DNA of 18,047 nt from an uncultured Alphaproteobacteria bacterium (GTDB lineage: Bacteria > Pseudomonadota > Alphaproteobacteria > Reyranellales > Reyranellaceae), in contig CAIYWM010000183.1 in NCBI GenBank assembly GCA_903929895.1, positions 1 through 18,047 of the forward strand, written 5' to 3'. A program made the position numbers and the translations under genes. Numbering within the stretch: the stretch's first letter is position 1; every line of letters starts with the position of its first letter. Positions 1 to 6,670 of the stretch are shown here, in pieces. The notes under the pieces were generated by a model. It did no database searches. It was not told the origin of the DNA and worked only from the letters and a program-made list of their open reading frames with translations.

Positions 1-399
1 AAGCAGACCTCCTACGCCCGCGTGATCTCGGGCGAGATCCCGATCCTGCTCGACTACGACTTCAACGCCTATCGCGGCCAGTACACCGACAAGGCGCCGG
101 TACAGTTCGTGATCCCCAAGGAAGGCACCCTGGTGTTCCCCTACGTGATGGGCCTGGTGAACAAGGGACCCAATCCCGACAACGGCAAGAAGGTGCTCGA
201 CTTCGTCCTGTCCGACGAGAGCCAGGCGATGTGGGGCAATGCCTATCTGCGCCCGGTCTTCGCCGACCGGCTGTCGAGCGAGGCCAAGGCCAAGTTCCTG
301 CCCGACGCAGAATATGCCCGCGCCAAGGCGGTGGACCTGAAGAGCCTCGCCAAGGCGCAGCCGCAGATCGTCGAGCGCTATCGCAAGGAAGTGAACTGA
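1..399 (+). CDS. ABC transporter substrate-binding protein, C-terminal part (5' end outside window)
   Basis: The reading frame is open from base 1 and ends with TGA at 397-399, so only the last 132 residues are present and the signal peptide is missing. The visible part reads like the C-terminal lobe of a family 1/PotD-like periplasmic binding protein. It has a segment around FVIPKEGTLVFPY, a typical ligand-pocket strand, followed by a helix with NGKKVLDFVLSDESQ, where such proteins usually carry a conserved 'A-x-x-F-x-x-F-x-L-S-x-E-x-Q' element. The gene heads an operon with two permeases, an ATPase and a phosphodiesterase on the same strand, so it should deliver the ligand to that importer from the periplasm. 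The ligand cannot be read from this fragment. Spermidine/putrescine, iron and 2-aminoethylphosphonate binders all share this fold. The downstream GpdQ-like enzyme makes an organophosphorus ligand plausible (inference). Confidence 0.85.
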   Translation, partial: KQTSYARVISGEIPILLDYDFNAYRGQYTDKAPVQFVIPKEGTLVFPYVMGLVNKGPNPDNGKKVLDFVLSDESQAMWGNAYLRPVFADRLSSEAKAKFLPDAEYARAKAVDLKSLAKAQPQIVERYRKEVN

Positions 400-411
400 T
401 CAGACGAGTAT

Positions 412-442
412 AGCGGGGCGACGACAAGATCATCGCCCCGCT
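412..442 (+). other. Perfect 10-bp GC-rich stem-loop just after the binding-protein stop codon
   Basis: Bases 412-421 (AGCGGGGCGA) pair perfectly with 433-442 (TCGCCCCGCT) around an 11-base loop. The hairpin starts 12 bases after the TGA of the binding-protein gene. No T-run follows, so it is not a classical Rho-independent terminator. Its position between a binding-protein gene and its permease genes is where bacterial ABC operons often carry a hairpin that blocks 3' exonucleases or partly attenuates transcription, giving more binding protein than membrane subunits. That role is inferred. Confidence 0.6.
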
Positions 443-456
443 GAACTCGATTACGA

Positions 457-564
457 CCTCACCCTGAGGAGCGCTCCACAGGAGCGCGTCTCGAAGGGTG
501 GGCACGAGCACCTCGCCTGTTGCCCATCCTTCGAGACGGCGCTTCGCGCCTCCTCAGGATGAGG
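457..564. repeat. Inverted pair of REP-like palindromes (457-500 and 525-564)
   Basis: Two related palindromic units lie head to head. The reverse complement of 457-500 shares its outer arms (CACCCTTCGAGACG and CTCAGGGTGAGG) with 525-564 (CATCCTTCGAGACG and CTCAGGATGAGG). The inner hairpins differ but both are perfect: 471-477 pairs with 481-487 around ACA, and 538-542 pairs with 546-550 around TTC. The second unit is 39/40 identical to a third copy at 6631-6670. This is the pattern of an intergenic REP family mobilised as pairs. No RAYT transposase is present here. The pair sits between the binding-protein gene and the first permease gene and ends about 9 bases before the permease ribosome-binding site. 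Confidence 0.75.
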
Positions 565-588
565 GATGTGCCAAAGGAACCACCAAGA

Positions 589-1407
589 ATGCGGCACGAA
601 ACCCGCCGACTGATCCTTCTGCTGCTGCCGGCAGGCATCGTCTTCGCGGCCTTCTTCCTGCTGCCGATGGCGCGCCTGTTCTTCATCGGCGGCAGCGGCA
701 AGACCGGTTGGGCGGCCTATGCCGCCATCCTCACCGACTCGCTCTATCTCGACAGCCTGCTGTCCACGATGGCCGTGGCGGCCGCGACGACGGCGGCGAC
801 GCTGGTGATCAGCGGCATCTCCGGCGTGTTCCTGCAGCGTCACAAGTTTCCCGGCAACGCGCTGCTCGTATCGATGCTGACCTTTCCACTGGCTTTCCCC
901 GGCGTGGTGATCGGCTTCATGGTGATCATGCTGGCCGGCCGTCAGGGGCTGATCGGCCAGGTGACGCAGGCCCTGACCGGCGAGAAGCTGGTCTTCGCCT
1001 ATACGATCGCCGGCCTGTTCATGGGCTACGTCTACTTCTCCATTCCGCGCACCATCCTCACAGTGATGGCCGCCGCCGAGAAGCTCGACCCGAAGCTCGA
1101 GGAGGCGGCGCGCTCGCTCGGCGCCTCGCCGTGGCGCGTGCTGCTGGACGTCATCATCCCGGGCCTGAAGCCCGCCTTCATCTCGGCCGGCGCAATCTGC
1201 TTTGCAACGGCAGTCGGCGCGTTCGGCACGGCCTTCACCCTGGCCGCCAAGATCAACGTGCTGCCGATGGTGATCTACACCGAGTTCACCCTGTCGGCGA
1301 ACATCGCCATGGCGGCGGCGCTGAGCTTCGTGCTGGGCATCGTCACCTGGCTGGTGCTGGCGGTGGCCCGCACGGCCGCCGGTTCCAGCGTCGCGGCGGC
1401 GGGCTGA
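589..1407 (+). CDS. ABC transporter permease, first subunit
   Basis: A 272-residue inner-membrane protein of the binding-protein-dependent transport family (BPD_transp_1), PotB/ThiP-like. I chose ATG at 589 because AAAGGA at 573-578 lies 10 bases upstream and the protein then begins MRHETRR followed by a long hydrophobic segment (about residues 8-28). An open extension back to 520 would only translate the REP palindrome. About six membrane segments are visible. The EAA loop that docks on the ATPase is at about residues 171-193, with EEAARSLGASPWRV and then IIPGLKP. It forms a heterodimer with the next gene product, which starts one base after this stop. Substrate specificity cannot be read from the permease. 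Confidence 0.9.
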   Translation: MRHETRRLILLLLPAGIVFAAFFLLPMARLFFIGGSGKTGWAAYAAILTDSLYLDSLLSTMAVAAATTAATLVISGISGVFLQRHKFPGNALLVSMLTFPLAFPGVVIGFMVIMLAGRQGLIGQVTQALTGEKLVFAYTIAGLFMGYVYFSIPRTILTVMAAAEKLDPKLEEAARSLGASPWRVLLDVIIPGLKPAFISAGAICFATAVGAFGTAFTLAAKINVLPMVIYTEFTLSANIAMAAALSFVLGIVTWLVLAVARTAAGSSVAAAG

Positions 1408-1408
1408 C

Positions 1409-2215
1409 ATGAAGCGCCGCGGCCTCTTCTACCTCCAGCTCGGCTTCACCCTGCTGGTCTGCGCCTTCCTGGTCGTGCCGGTGTTCCTCTCGATCATGGC
1501 CGGCCTCACGGTCAATTACTTCGTCGGCATCGAGAGCGGCCTCACCCTGCGCTGGGTAATGGAAGTGTGGAACGGCTATCGCGACACGATCTTCCTCTCG
1601 ATCGGCCTGTCGCTCGCCTGTCTCGCCGTCACCCTGGTGATCGGCGTGCCGGCCGCCTATGTGCTTGCCAAGCGCCAGACCGCGCTGACCCGGGCGCTGG
1701 AGGAGATGCTGGTGCTGCCGGTGGCGGTGCCGGGGCTCGCGACCGCGCTGGCGCTGATCGTCACCTATGGCAGCCTGTCGGGCTTTCGCACCTCGTGGGC
1801 CTTCATCCTGGTGGGCCACGTGCTCTTCACCCTGCCGTTCATGGTGCGCAGCGTGCTGGCGGTGCTGAGCGCCATCGATCTGAAGACGCTCGAAGAGGGC
1901 GCGGCGTCGCTCGGCGCCGGCTTCTGGCCGCGCTTCCGCGACATCGTGCTGCCGAACTGCCGGCAGGGCATCCTCGCCGGCTCGCTGATGGTCGTGACCC
2001 TGTCGATGGGCGAGTTCAACATGACCTGGCTGCTGCACACGCCCTTCACCAAGACTCTCCCGGTGGGCCTCGCCGACGCCTATGCCTCGCTGCGGCTGGA
2101 AGTCGGCAGCGCCTATACCCTCGTCTTCTTCCTGATGATCATGCCGCTCTTGCTGGCGCTGCAGGCCTTCGCCAAGCCGCGCCCCGCGAAGTTCGTGGCA
2201 GAGGACGCCGAATGA
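1409..2215 (+). CDS. ABC transporter permease, second subunit
   Basis: A 268-residue inner-membrane permease (BPD_transp_1 family, PotC-like), partner of the preceding one. The ATG at 1409 is one base after the upstream TGA, so translation is probably coupled. The N-terminal hydrophobic segment lies at about residues 7-30, and further membrane helices follow through the central region. The EAA-type loop is at about residues 162-185 (EEGAASLGAGFW, then IVLPNCRQG), with the expected glycine spacing. The stop overlaps the ATPase start in an ATGA arrangement (2212-2215), another sign of one transcript and coupled translation. The C-terminus ends in a short charged tail (KPRPAKFVAEDAE). Confidence 0.9.
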   Translation: MKRRGLFYLQLGFTLLVCAFLVVPVFLSIMAGLTVNYFVGIESGLTLRWVMEVWNGYRDTIFLSIGLSLACLAVTLVIGVPAAYVLAKRQTALTRALEEMLVLPVAVPGLATALALIVTYGSLSGFRTSWAFILVGHVLFTLPFMVRSVLAVLSAIDLKTLEEGAASLGAGFWPRFRDIVLPNCRQGILAGSLMVVTLSMGEFNMTWLLHTPFTKTLPVGLADAYASLRLEVGSAYTLVFFLMIMPLLLALQAFAKPRPAKFVAEDAE

Positions 2216-3261
2216 CCGATACCGGCAACAAGCCCGTCTCCATTGCCCTGACGAACTGCTCGAAGACCTTTCCCGACGGCACAAGGGCGCTGGAGCCGCT
2301 CGACCTCGCCATCCATGCCGGCGAGACCGTCGTGTTCCTGGGTCCCTCGGGCTGCGGCAAGACCACGACGCTCCGCATCATCGCCGGCCTCGAAGAGCCC
2401 GACGCCGGCGGCAAGGTGCTGTTCGACGGGGTCGACGTCACACACCTGCCGATCGAGCAGCGCAATGTCGGCATGGTGTTCCAGTCCTATGCGCTGTTTC
2501 CCAACATGACCGTGGCCGGCAACATCGGCTACGGGCTGAAGATCCGGAAGGTGCCCGGCGCCCAGATCAAGGCACGCGTCTCCGAGATGCTGGCGATGAT
2601 GCAGATCACGCGGCTCGCGGACCGCCGCATCGACCAGCTCTCGGGCGGCCAGCGGCAGCGCGTGGCGCTCGCGCGCGCCATAGCGGTGCGGCCGCGCGCG
2701 CTGCTGCTCGACGAGCCGCTGACGGCGCTGGACGCCAAGCTGCGCGATACGCTGCGCCTGGAGATCGATTCGCTGCTGCGCTCGCTCGGCATCACCGCCA
2801 TCTACGTCACCCACGACCAGGCCGAGGCGATGGCGCTGGGCGACCGCATCGTCGTCATGGAGCATGGCCGGGTCGCCCAGATCGGCAAGCCGCGCGACAT
2901 CTACCAGCGTCCCGCCACGCGCTTCGTCGCCGAGTTCATCGGCACGATGAATCGCCTGACCGGCAGCGTCAGCAACGGCACCTTCACCTGCAAGGCCGGC
3001 GGCCTTGCCTGGCCCGAGGCGCCGTCGAGCGCGACCGAGATCCTGTTTCGGCCCGAGGACATCCGCGTCGTCGAGGGCGGCGAGGCAACAGGACTGAAGG
3101 GGACGGTCGCGGCCGCCTTCTTCCTCGGCGATCGCACGCGCCTGTTCGTGGACGTGGGCGAGGCGCAGCCGCTGGTGATCGAGAGCACGGCGCGGCGCGA
3201 CTTCAGCCATGGCGACGCCGTCGGGCTCGCCATCGACCCGCGCGGCCTGCTGGTGTTGTGA
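2212..3261 (+). CDS. ABC transporter ATP-binding protein (PotA/UgpC-like)
   Basis: A 349-residue cytoplasmic ATPase that energises the importer formed with the two preceding permeases. All nucleotide-binding elements are intact: Walker A GPSGCGKT at residues 44-51, Q-loop Q91, signature LSGGQRQRVALARA at 143-156, Walker B LLLDEP at 164-169, D-loop ALD at 172-174 and the switch histidine H201 (VTHDQAEA). Residues from about 240 to the end form a TOBE-type domain typical of the PotA/UgpC/MalK/FbpC group. In that group the domain can carry regulatory contacts. The start is the ATG at 2212, overlapping the permease stop by four bases. It cannot be assigned to one substrate from sequence alone. 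Confidence 0.93.
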   Translation: MTDTGNKPVSIALTNCSKTFPDGTRALEPLDLAIHAGETVVFLGPSGCGKTTTLRIIAGLEEPDAGGKVLFDGVDVTHLPIEQRNVGMVFQSYALFPNMTVAGNIGYGLKIRKVPGAQIKARVSEMLAMMQITRLADRRIDQLSGGQRQRVALARAIAVRPRALLLDEPLTALDAKLRDTLRLEIDSLLRSLGITAIYVTHDQAEAMALGDRIVVMEHGRVAQIGKPRDIYQRPATRFVAEFIGTMNRLTGSVSNGTFTCKAGGLAWPEAPSSATEILFRPEDIRVVEGGEATGLKGTVAAAFFLGDRTRLFVDVGEAQPLVIESTARRDFSHGDAVGLAIDPRGLLVL

Positions 3262-3271
3262 GGAGATTGCC

Positions 3272-4090
3272 ATGCTGATTGCACAGATCACCGACACCCA
3301 TATCAAGCTCCCGGGCAAGCTCGCCTATCGCAAGGTCGACACCGCCGCGATGCTGCGGCGCTGCGTGCAGGAGCTGCTGGCGCTGAGCCCGCAGCCCGAC
3401 ATCGTCCTGCTGACCGGCGACCTGGTCGATCTCGGACGACCCGAGGAATACGATCACCTGAAGTCGATCCTGGCGCCGATCCAGCAGCGCATCATCGCCA
3501 TCCCCGGCAACCACGACGAGCGGGAGGCGATGCGCGACGCCTTCCGCGACGGCGGCTACCTGCCGGCTGAGGGGAAGTTCCTCCAGTTCGCGATCGACGA
3601 CTATCCGCTGCGCCTCGTCGGCCTCGACACGCTGATCCCGGGGCAGGGCGGCGGCGAGCTCTGCCGCGAGCGGCTCGACTGGCTCGACCGCACGCTGACG
3701 GAGAAGCCCGACATGCCGACCCTCGTGATGATGCACCATCCGCCGTTCGTCACCGGCATCGGCCACATGGACAAGATCGGCCTTCTGGGCCGCGAGGCCT
3801 TTGCCGAGGTCGTGGCGCGTCACGACCAGGTCGAGCTGATCCTGTGCGGCCATCTCCATCGCACGATCCACGCCCAGGTCGGCGGCCGTCCCGCCATGAC
3901 CTGCCCCAGCCCGGCGCACCAGGTCGCGCTCGACATCCATCCCGATGCCCCGAGCCGCTTCCGCATGGAGCCGCCGGGTTTCATGCTGCACTGGTGGAAC
4001 GACGGTCAGCTGGTGACCCACACCGCCGTCATCGGCGACTATGACGGCCCGTACCCGTTCTTCGACGCCGACGGCAAGCTGATCGATTGA
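3272..4090 (+). CDS. GpdQ-like metallophosphodiesterase
   Basis: A 272-residue calcineurin-like binuclear metal phosphoesterase. The start at ATG 3272 follows AGGAG at 3261-3265. The metal ligands read in order: D8 and H10 (TDTH), D50 (TGDLVD), N80 and H81 (GNHDE), H156 (MHHPPF), then H194 and H196 (GHLH). From memory, these positions are nearly residue-for-residue those of the glycerophosphodiesterase GpdQ (D8, H10, D50, N80, H156, H195, H197), and the length is also alike. Known relatives hydrolyse glycerophosphodiesters and other phosphodiesters, and Icc/CpdA relatives act on cyclic AMP. There is no signal peptide, so it probably acts in the cytoplasm on what the preceding importer brings in (inference from a 10-base gap and a shared strand). 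A cyclic-nucleotide phosphodiesterase is the main alternative. Confidence 0.88.
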   Translation: MLIAQITDTHIKLPGKLAYRKVDTAAMLRRCVQELLALSPQPDIVLLTGDLVDLGRPEEYDHLKSILAPIQQRIIAIPGNHDEREAMRDAFRDGGYLPAEGKFLQFAIDDYPLRLVGLDTLIPGQGGGELCRERLDWLDRTLTEKPDMPTLVMMHHPPFVTGIGHMDKIGLLGREAFAEVVARHDQVELILCGHLHRTIHAQVGGRPAMTCPSPAHQVALDIHPDAPSRFRMEPPGFMLHWWNDGQLVTHTAVIGDYDGPYPFFDADGKLID

Positions 4091-4100
4091 TAGCCCTGTC

Positions 4101-4180
4101 GTCCTGAGCGCAGCGAAGGACCTAGCGGAGCGACCAGAGTACTGGGTTGCTGGCGCGAGATCCTTCGCTGCGCTCCAGGG
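4101..4180. repeat. Long palindromic intergenic repeat, possible bidirectional terminator
   Basis: Bases 4106-4120 (GAGCGCAGCGAAGGA) pair perfectly with 4161-4175 (TCCTTCGCTGCGCTC), a 15-bp arm. A smaller internal palindrome CCAG-AGTA-CTGG lies at 4134-4145. The element sits between the convergent phosphodiesterase (+) and def (-) genes. It is unrelated in sequence to the REP units at 457-564 and 6631-6670. It resembles a GAGCGCAGCGAAGGA-type intergenic repeat common in alphaproteobacterial genomes (recalled, not checked). No T-run follows either arm, so termination is only a possibility. The rest of the 4091-4246 gap shows nothing else. Confidence 0.65.
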
Positions 4181-4246
4181 CGGGGGTTACCCCGCCCGCG
4201 ATGACAAGGTTGATCGTGTTTGACGCTTTGCGTCAGACGCTGCCGC

Positions 4247-4822
4247 CTAGATCACGTGCTCGGGATCTTCCTTGGCGTGGGCCTTGGGCGGCCGGCCTTC
4301 GGCCGCGTCGCGTTCCTGTTCCTTACGCGCCTTCAGAAGCTTGCGCAGGATCATGTTCCGCTTGAGGGCCGAGATGTGGTCGATGAACAGCACGCCGTCG
4401 AGATGGTCGATCTCGTGCTGGACGCAGGTCGCCAGCAGGCCGTCGCAGGCAAGGTCCTGCTGCTTGCCGTCGCGGTCGAGGTAGCGGACGGTGACCTTGG
4501 CCGGACGGACCACGTCGGAATAATGGTCCGGCACCGAGAGGCAGCCTTCCTCGTAGGAGACGTCCTCGTCAGAGGCCGCGACGATCTCGGGATTGGCCAT
4601 GAAGAGCGGGCCGGTCTTGGTGTCCTCACGGTCGATGTCGAGCACGATGACGCGCTTCAGGACGCCGACCTGCGGCGCGGCGAGCCCGATGCCCGGCGCG
4701 TCGTACATCGTCTCCAGCATGTCATCCATGAGCTGGCGCACGCCCGCATCGACCGTGTCGACGGGCAGGGACTTCTTCTTCAGGCGCGGATCGGGCGCGG
4801 TCAGGATCGGCAGGAGAGCCAT
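4247..4822 (-). CDS. def: Peptide deformylase
   Basis: A 191-residue metalloenzyme that removes the formyl group from the N-terminal methionine of new proteins in the cytoplasm. All three family motifs are intact: GIGLAAPQVG at residues 44-53, EGCLSVP at 92-98 and QHEIDHLDG at 135-143. C94, H136 and H140 are the metal ligands and E137 is the catalytic glutamate. The C-terminal tail after about residue 165 is charged and lysine/proline rich, somewhat longer than in E. coli. The gene is not beside fmt, its frequent partner elsewhere. It lies 49 bases downstream of argB on the same strand. No good ribosome-binding site precedes the ATG, and a promoter-like pair may place the transcript start at the ATG itself (see the promoter entry). 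Confidence 0.95.
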   Translation of the reverse strand: MALLPILTAPDPRLKKKSLPVDTVDAGVRQLMDDMLETMYDAPGIGLAAPQVGVLKRVIVLDIDREDTKTGPLFMANPEIVAASDEDVSYEEGCLSVPDHYSDVVRPAKVTVRYLDRDGKQQDLACDGLLATCVQHEIDHLDGVLFIDHISALKRNMILRKLLKARKEQERDAAEGRPPKAHAKEDPEHVI

Positions 4823-4828
4823 CGGGCC

Positions 4829-4857
4829 TAAATATGCGTGAGAACGGGGCGTTTCAA
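4829..4857 (-). promoter_or_regulatory. Candidate def promoter giving a leaderless or near-leaderless transcript
   Basis: On the minus strand TTGAAA (4857-4852) is followed after exactly 17 bases by TATTTA (4834-4829). The -35 matches the sigma-70 consensus at five of six positions, while the -10 matches at only three. The ATG of def begins at 4822, six bases after the -10, which is where transcription would start. There is no convincing Shine-Dalgarno sequence. Read-through from argB is the alternative. Confidence 0.35.
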
Positions 4858-4871
4858 GGTCGGGGCCGGGA

Positions 4872-5786
4872 TCAGGTGCGGCGAACCATGGTGCCGACGC
4901 CCGCCTCGGTGAAGACCTCGAGCAGCAGGCAGTGGGGTACCCGGCCGTCCATGATGACGGCGGCTTCGACGCCGGAATTCACGGCATCGATGCAGTTCTC
5001 GACCTTGGGGATCATGCCGCCGGAGATCGTGCCGTCGGCGATCAGGGCGCGCGCCTGCTCGATCGTCATCTCGGGGATCACCTTGCCGTCCTTGTCGAGG
5101 ACGCCGGGCACGTCGGTCAGGAACAGCAGGCGCTTGGCCTTCAACGCGCCGGCGATGGCGCCGGCCGAGGTGTCTGCGTTGATGTTGTAGGTCAGCTCGT
5201 CGTCGACGCCGAACCCGATCGGGGCGACGACCGGGATCACGTCGGCGCGGCGCAGCTGCTCCAGCACCATGACGTTGATGCGCGCGGGCTCGCCGACCTG
5301 CTTGAGGTCGACCTTCAGGAGCTCGCCGGTCTTGGGATCGCGGGTTTCCGTCATCTTCTTGGCCAGGATCAGGTTGCCGTCCTTGCCGCAGATTCCGACG
5401 GCGATGCCGCCGCATTCGTTGATGTCGGCCACGATCGCCTTGTTGATCGAGCCGGCCAGGACCATCTCGACGATCTCCATGGTTGCGGCGTCGGTGACGC
5501 GCAGCCCGTTCACGAACGTGCTCTTGATGCCGACCCGCTCCAGCATCTTGTTGATCTGGGGACCGCCGCCATGGACCACGATCGGGTTCATGCCGACCTG
5601 CTTCATCAGCACCACATCGCGGGCGACCAGGTCGCCGAGCTTCGGGTCGGTCATGGCATGGCCGCCATATTTCACGACGAAGGTGGCGTCGTTGTGCCGG
5701 CGCATATAGGGCAGCGCCTTGGAGATGGTCTCCGCCATGCGGATGAGCCGCTTCTGCTCCTTGTCGGGTTGAACAGGCTCGGCCAT
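4872..5786 (-). CDS. argB: Acetylglutamate kinase
   Basis: A 304-residue amino-acid kinase that phosphorylates N-acetyl-L-glutamate, the second step of arginine synthesis from glutamate. Visible motifs are VVKYGGHAM (residues 37-45, with the nucleotide-binding lysine), VVHGGGPQI (70-78), a later [12 protein letters not shown] segment and FLTDVPGV near the nucleotide site. I start at the ATG ending at base 5786 ([11 protein letters not shown]). The open frame runs to 5858, but that extension would translate the palindrome in the intergenic gap. The protein carries about 30 residues before the catalytic core ([19 protein letters not shown]). This matches the extra N-terminal helix of hexameric, arginine-inhibited enzymes and makes it longer than E. 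coli ArgB, so feedback inhibition by arginine is likely (inference). Confidence 0.95.
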   Translation of the reverse strand: MAEPVQPDKEQKRLIRMAETISKALPYMRRHNDATFVVKYGGHAMTDPKLGDLVARDVVLMKQVGMNPIVVHGGGPQINKMLERVGIKSTFVNGLRVTDAATMEIVEMVLAGSINKAIVADINECGGIAVGICGKDGNLILAKKMTETRDPKTGELLKVDLKQVGEPARINVMVLEQLRRADVIPVVAPIGFGVDDELTYNINADTSAGAIAGALKAKRLLFLTDVPGVLDKDGKVIPEMTIEQARALIADGTISGGMIPKVENCIDAVNSGVEAAVIMDGRVPHCLLLEVFTEAGVGTMVRRT

Positions 5787-5812
5787 TTCACAGCATCCCC
5801 AGTTGAACGAAA

Positions 5813-5836
5813 GCCCTCTCCGGGTCGGGAGAGGGC
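5813..5836. repeat. 9-bp perfect palindrome in the argB/oxygenase intergenic region
   Basis: GCCCTCTCC (5813-5821) pairs perfectly with GGAGAGGGC (5828-5836) around a six-base loop. It lies 26 bases upstream of the argB start, so it would fold in the argB leader transcript. CCCTCTCC/GGAGAGGG palindromes recur as intergenic repeats in alphaproteobacteria (general recollection). A leader-hairpin role in argB expression is possible but unproven. Confidence 0.5.
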
Positions 5837-5855
5837 CGAGCAATTCGCCGTGGCG

Positions 5856-5868
5856 CATAATATATTAG
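5856..5868. promoter_or_regulatory. AT-rich palindromic island between divergent argB and oxygenase genes
   Basis: TAATATATTA at 5858-5867 is a perfect ten-base palindrome and one of the most AT-rich stretches in a very GC-rich window. It lies midway between the argB start (5786, minus) and the oxygenase start (5916, plus). CATAAT on the plus strand (5856-5861) and TATTAT on the minus strand (5863-5858) each match the -10 consensus at five of six positions. I found no good -35 for either. A shared promoter core for both divergent genes is the simplest reading. Confidence 0.35.
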
Positions 5869-5915
5869 ACGGCTCCCGGATAGAAGAACCGGACCTGCCG
5901 CGTCAGGATGTCCGC

Positions 5916-6602
5916 ATGGCAGCTTCCCATCTTCTAGACAGCGAAACCCTGGCCGATCGCGGCTTCACCGTGGTCCGCAACCTGATCGGCCCCGAGGAAT
6001 GCCGCGCGCTGGCCGCGCTGTGGCCCGAGCAGGCCCGGTTCCGTAAACATATTGTCATGCAGCGCCATGGCTATGGGCAGGGCGAGTACCAGTATTTCGC
6101 CTACGACCTGCCCCCGCCCGTCGAGCGGCTGCGCCAGGCGCTGTACCCTGCGCTGGCGAAAGTGGCCAACGCGTGGAACGAACGGCTGGGGCGGCCCAGG
6201 CGCTTCCCGCCCGACCTGAAGGACTGGCTGCGCGAGTGCCACGAGGCCGGCCAGACGCGACCGACGCCGCTCCTGCTGCGCTACGGGCCGGGCGACTACA
6301 ACTGCCTGCACCGCGATCTCTACGGCGAGATGGTCTTTCCGCTGCAGGTCGTCGTGCTGCTGAGCGCCCCGGGCCGCGACTTCACCGGCGGCGAGTTCAT
6401 GCTGGTCGAGCAGCGCGCCCGCATGCAGTCACGCGGCGAGGTCGTGCCCCTGGAGCAGGGGGATGCTGCGATCTTCGCCGTGAACGAGCGGCCGGCGAAG
6501 GGCGTTCGCGGTTGGCACCGCACCGCCCTGCGCCACGGCGTTTCGAGCCTGCGCACCGGCGAACGATTCACGCTCGGCCTGATCTTCCACGACGCGGCGT
6601 AG
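5916..6602 (+). CDS. 2-oxoglutarate/Fe(II)-dependent oxygenase, PF09859 (AlkB-like) type
   Basis: A 228-residue protein of the 2OG-Fe(II) oxygenase superfamily, most like the family described as an oxygenase acting on damaged nucleic acid (PF09859). The iron triad is visible as H132-x-D134 (LHRDLYGE) and a distal histidine at H201 (GWHRT) or H207 (RHG). R217 in GERFTLGL is the likely 2-oxoglutarate-binding arginine. An FTGGEF motif and a QGDAAIF turn in the double-stranded beta-helix support the fold. The start ATG 5916 has AGGA at 5905-5908. An oxidative demethylation or alkylation-repair role is family-based and not shown by neighbours. The gene lies on the opposite strand between engB and argB and is bounded by palindromic elements on both sides. 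Confidence 0.82.
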   Translation: MAASHLLDSETLADRGFTVVRNLIGPEECRALAALWPEQARFRKHIVMQRHGYGQGEYQYFAYDLPPPVERLRQALYPALAKVANAWNERLGRPRRFPPDLKDWLRECHEAGQTRPTPLLLRYGPGDYNCLHRDLYGEMVFPLQVVVLLSAPGRDFTGGEFMLVEQRARMQSRGEVVPLEQGDAAIFAVNERPAKGVRGWHRTALRHGVSSLRTGERFTLGLIFHDAA

Positions 6603-6630
6603 TCGACAGAGCGGAGCAACACACGCACCT

Positions 6631-6670
6631 CACCCTTCGAGACGGCGCTTCGCGCCTCCTCAGGATGAGG
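6631..6670. repeat. Third REP-like palindrome, between convergent oxygenase and engB
   Basis: This 40-base unit differs from 525-564 at a single position (C for T at its third base) and has the same orientation. Its inner stem is GGCGC-TTC-GCGCC at 6644-6656. It lies in the 80-base gap between the oxygenase stop (6602) and the engB stop (6683). Confidence 0.75.

Noticed and set aside
457..564. Small CRISPR-like array or insertion-sequence ends
   Set aside because: Only two units in opposite orientation, with a short 24-base spacing, no direct repeats and no transposase gene. A REP pair explains it better.
520..588. Extension of the first permease back to the TTG at 520
   Set aside because: It would translate the REP palindrome at 525-564 and the ribosome-binding site. 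ATG 589 has AAAGGA upstream and gives a typical permease N-terminus.
2113..3318. 401-residue minus-strand frame opposite the ABC ATPase
   Set aside because: Walker A, signature and Walker B motifs fix the coding strand as plus. The antisense frame shows no domain or start signal.
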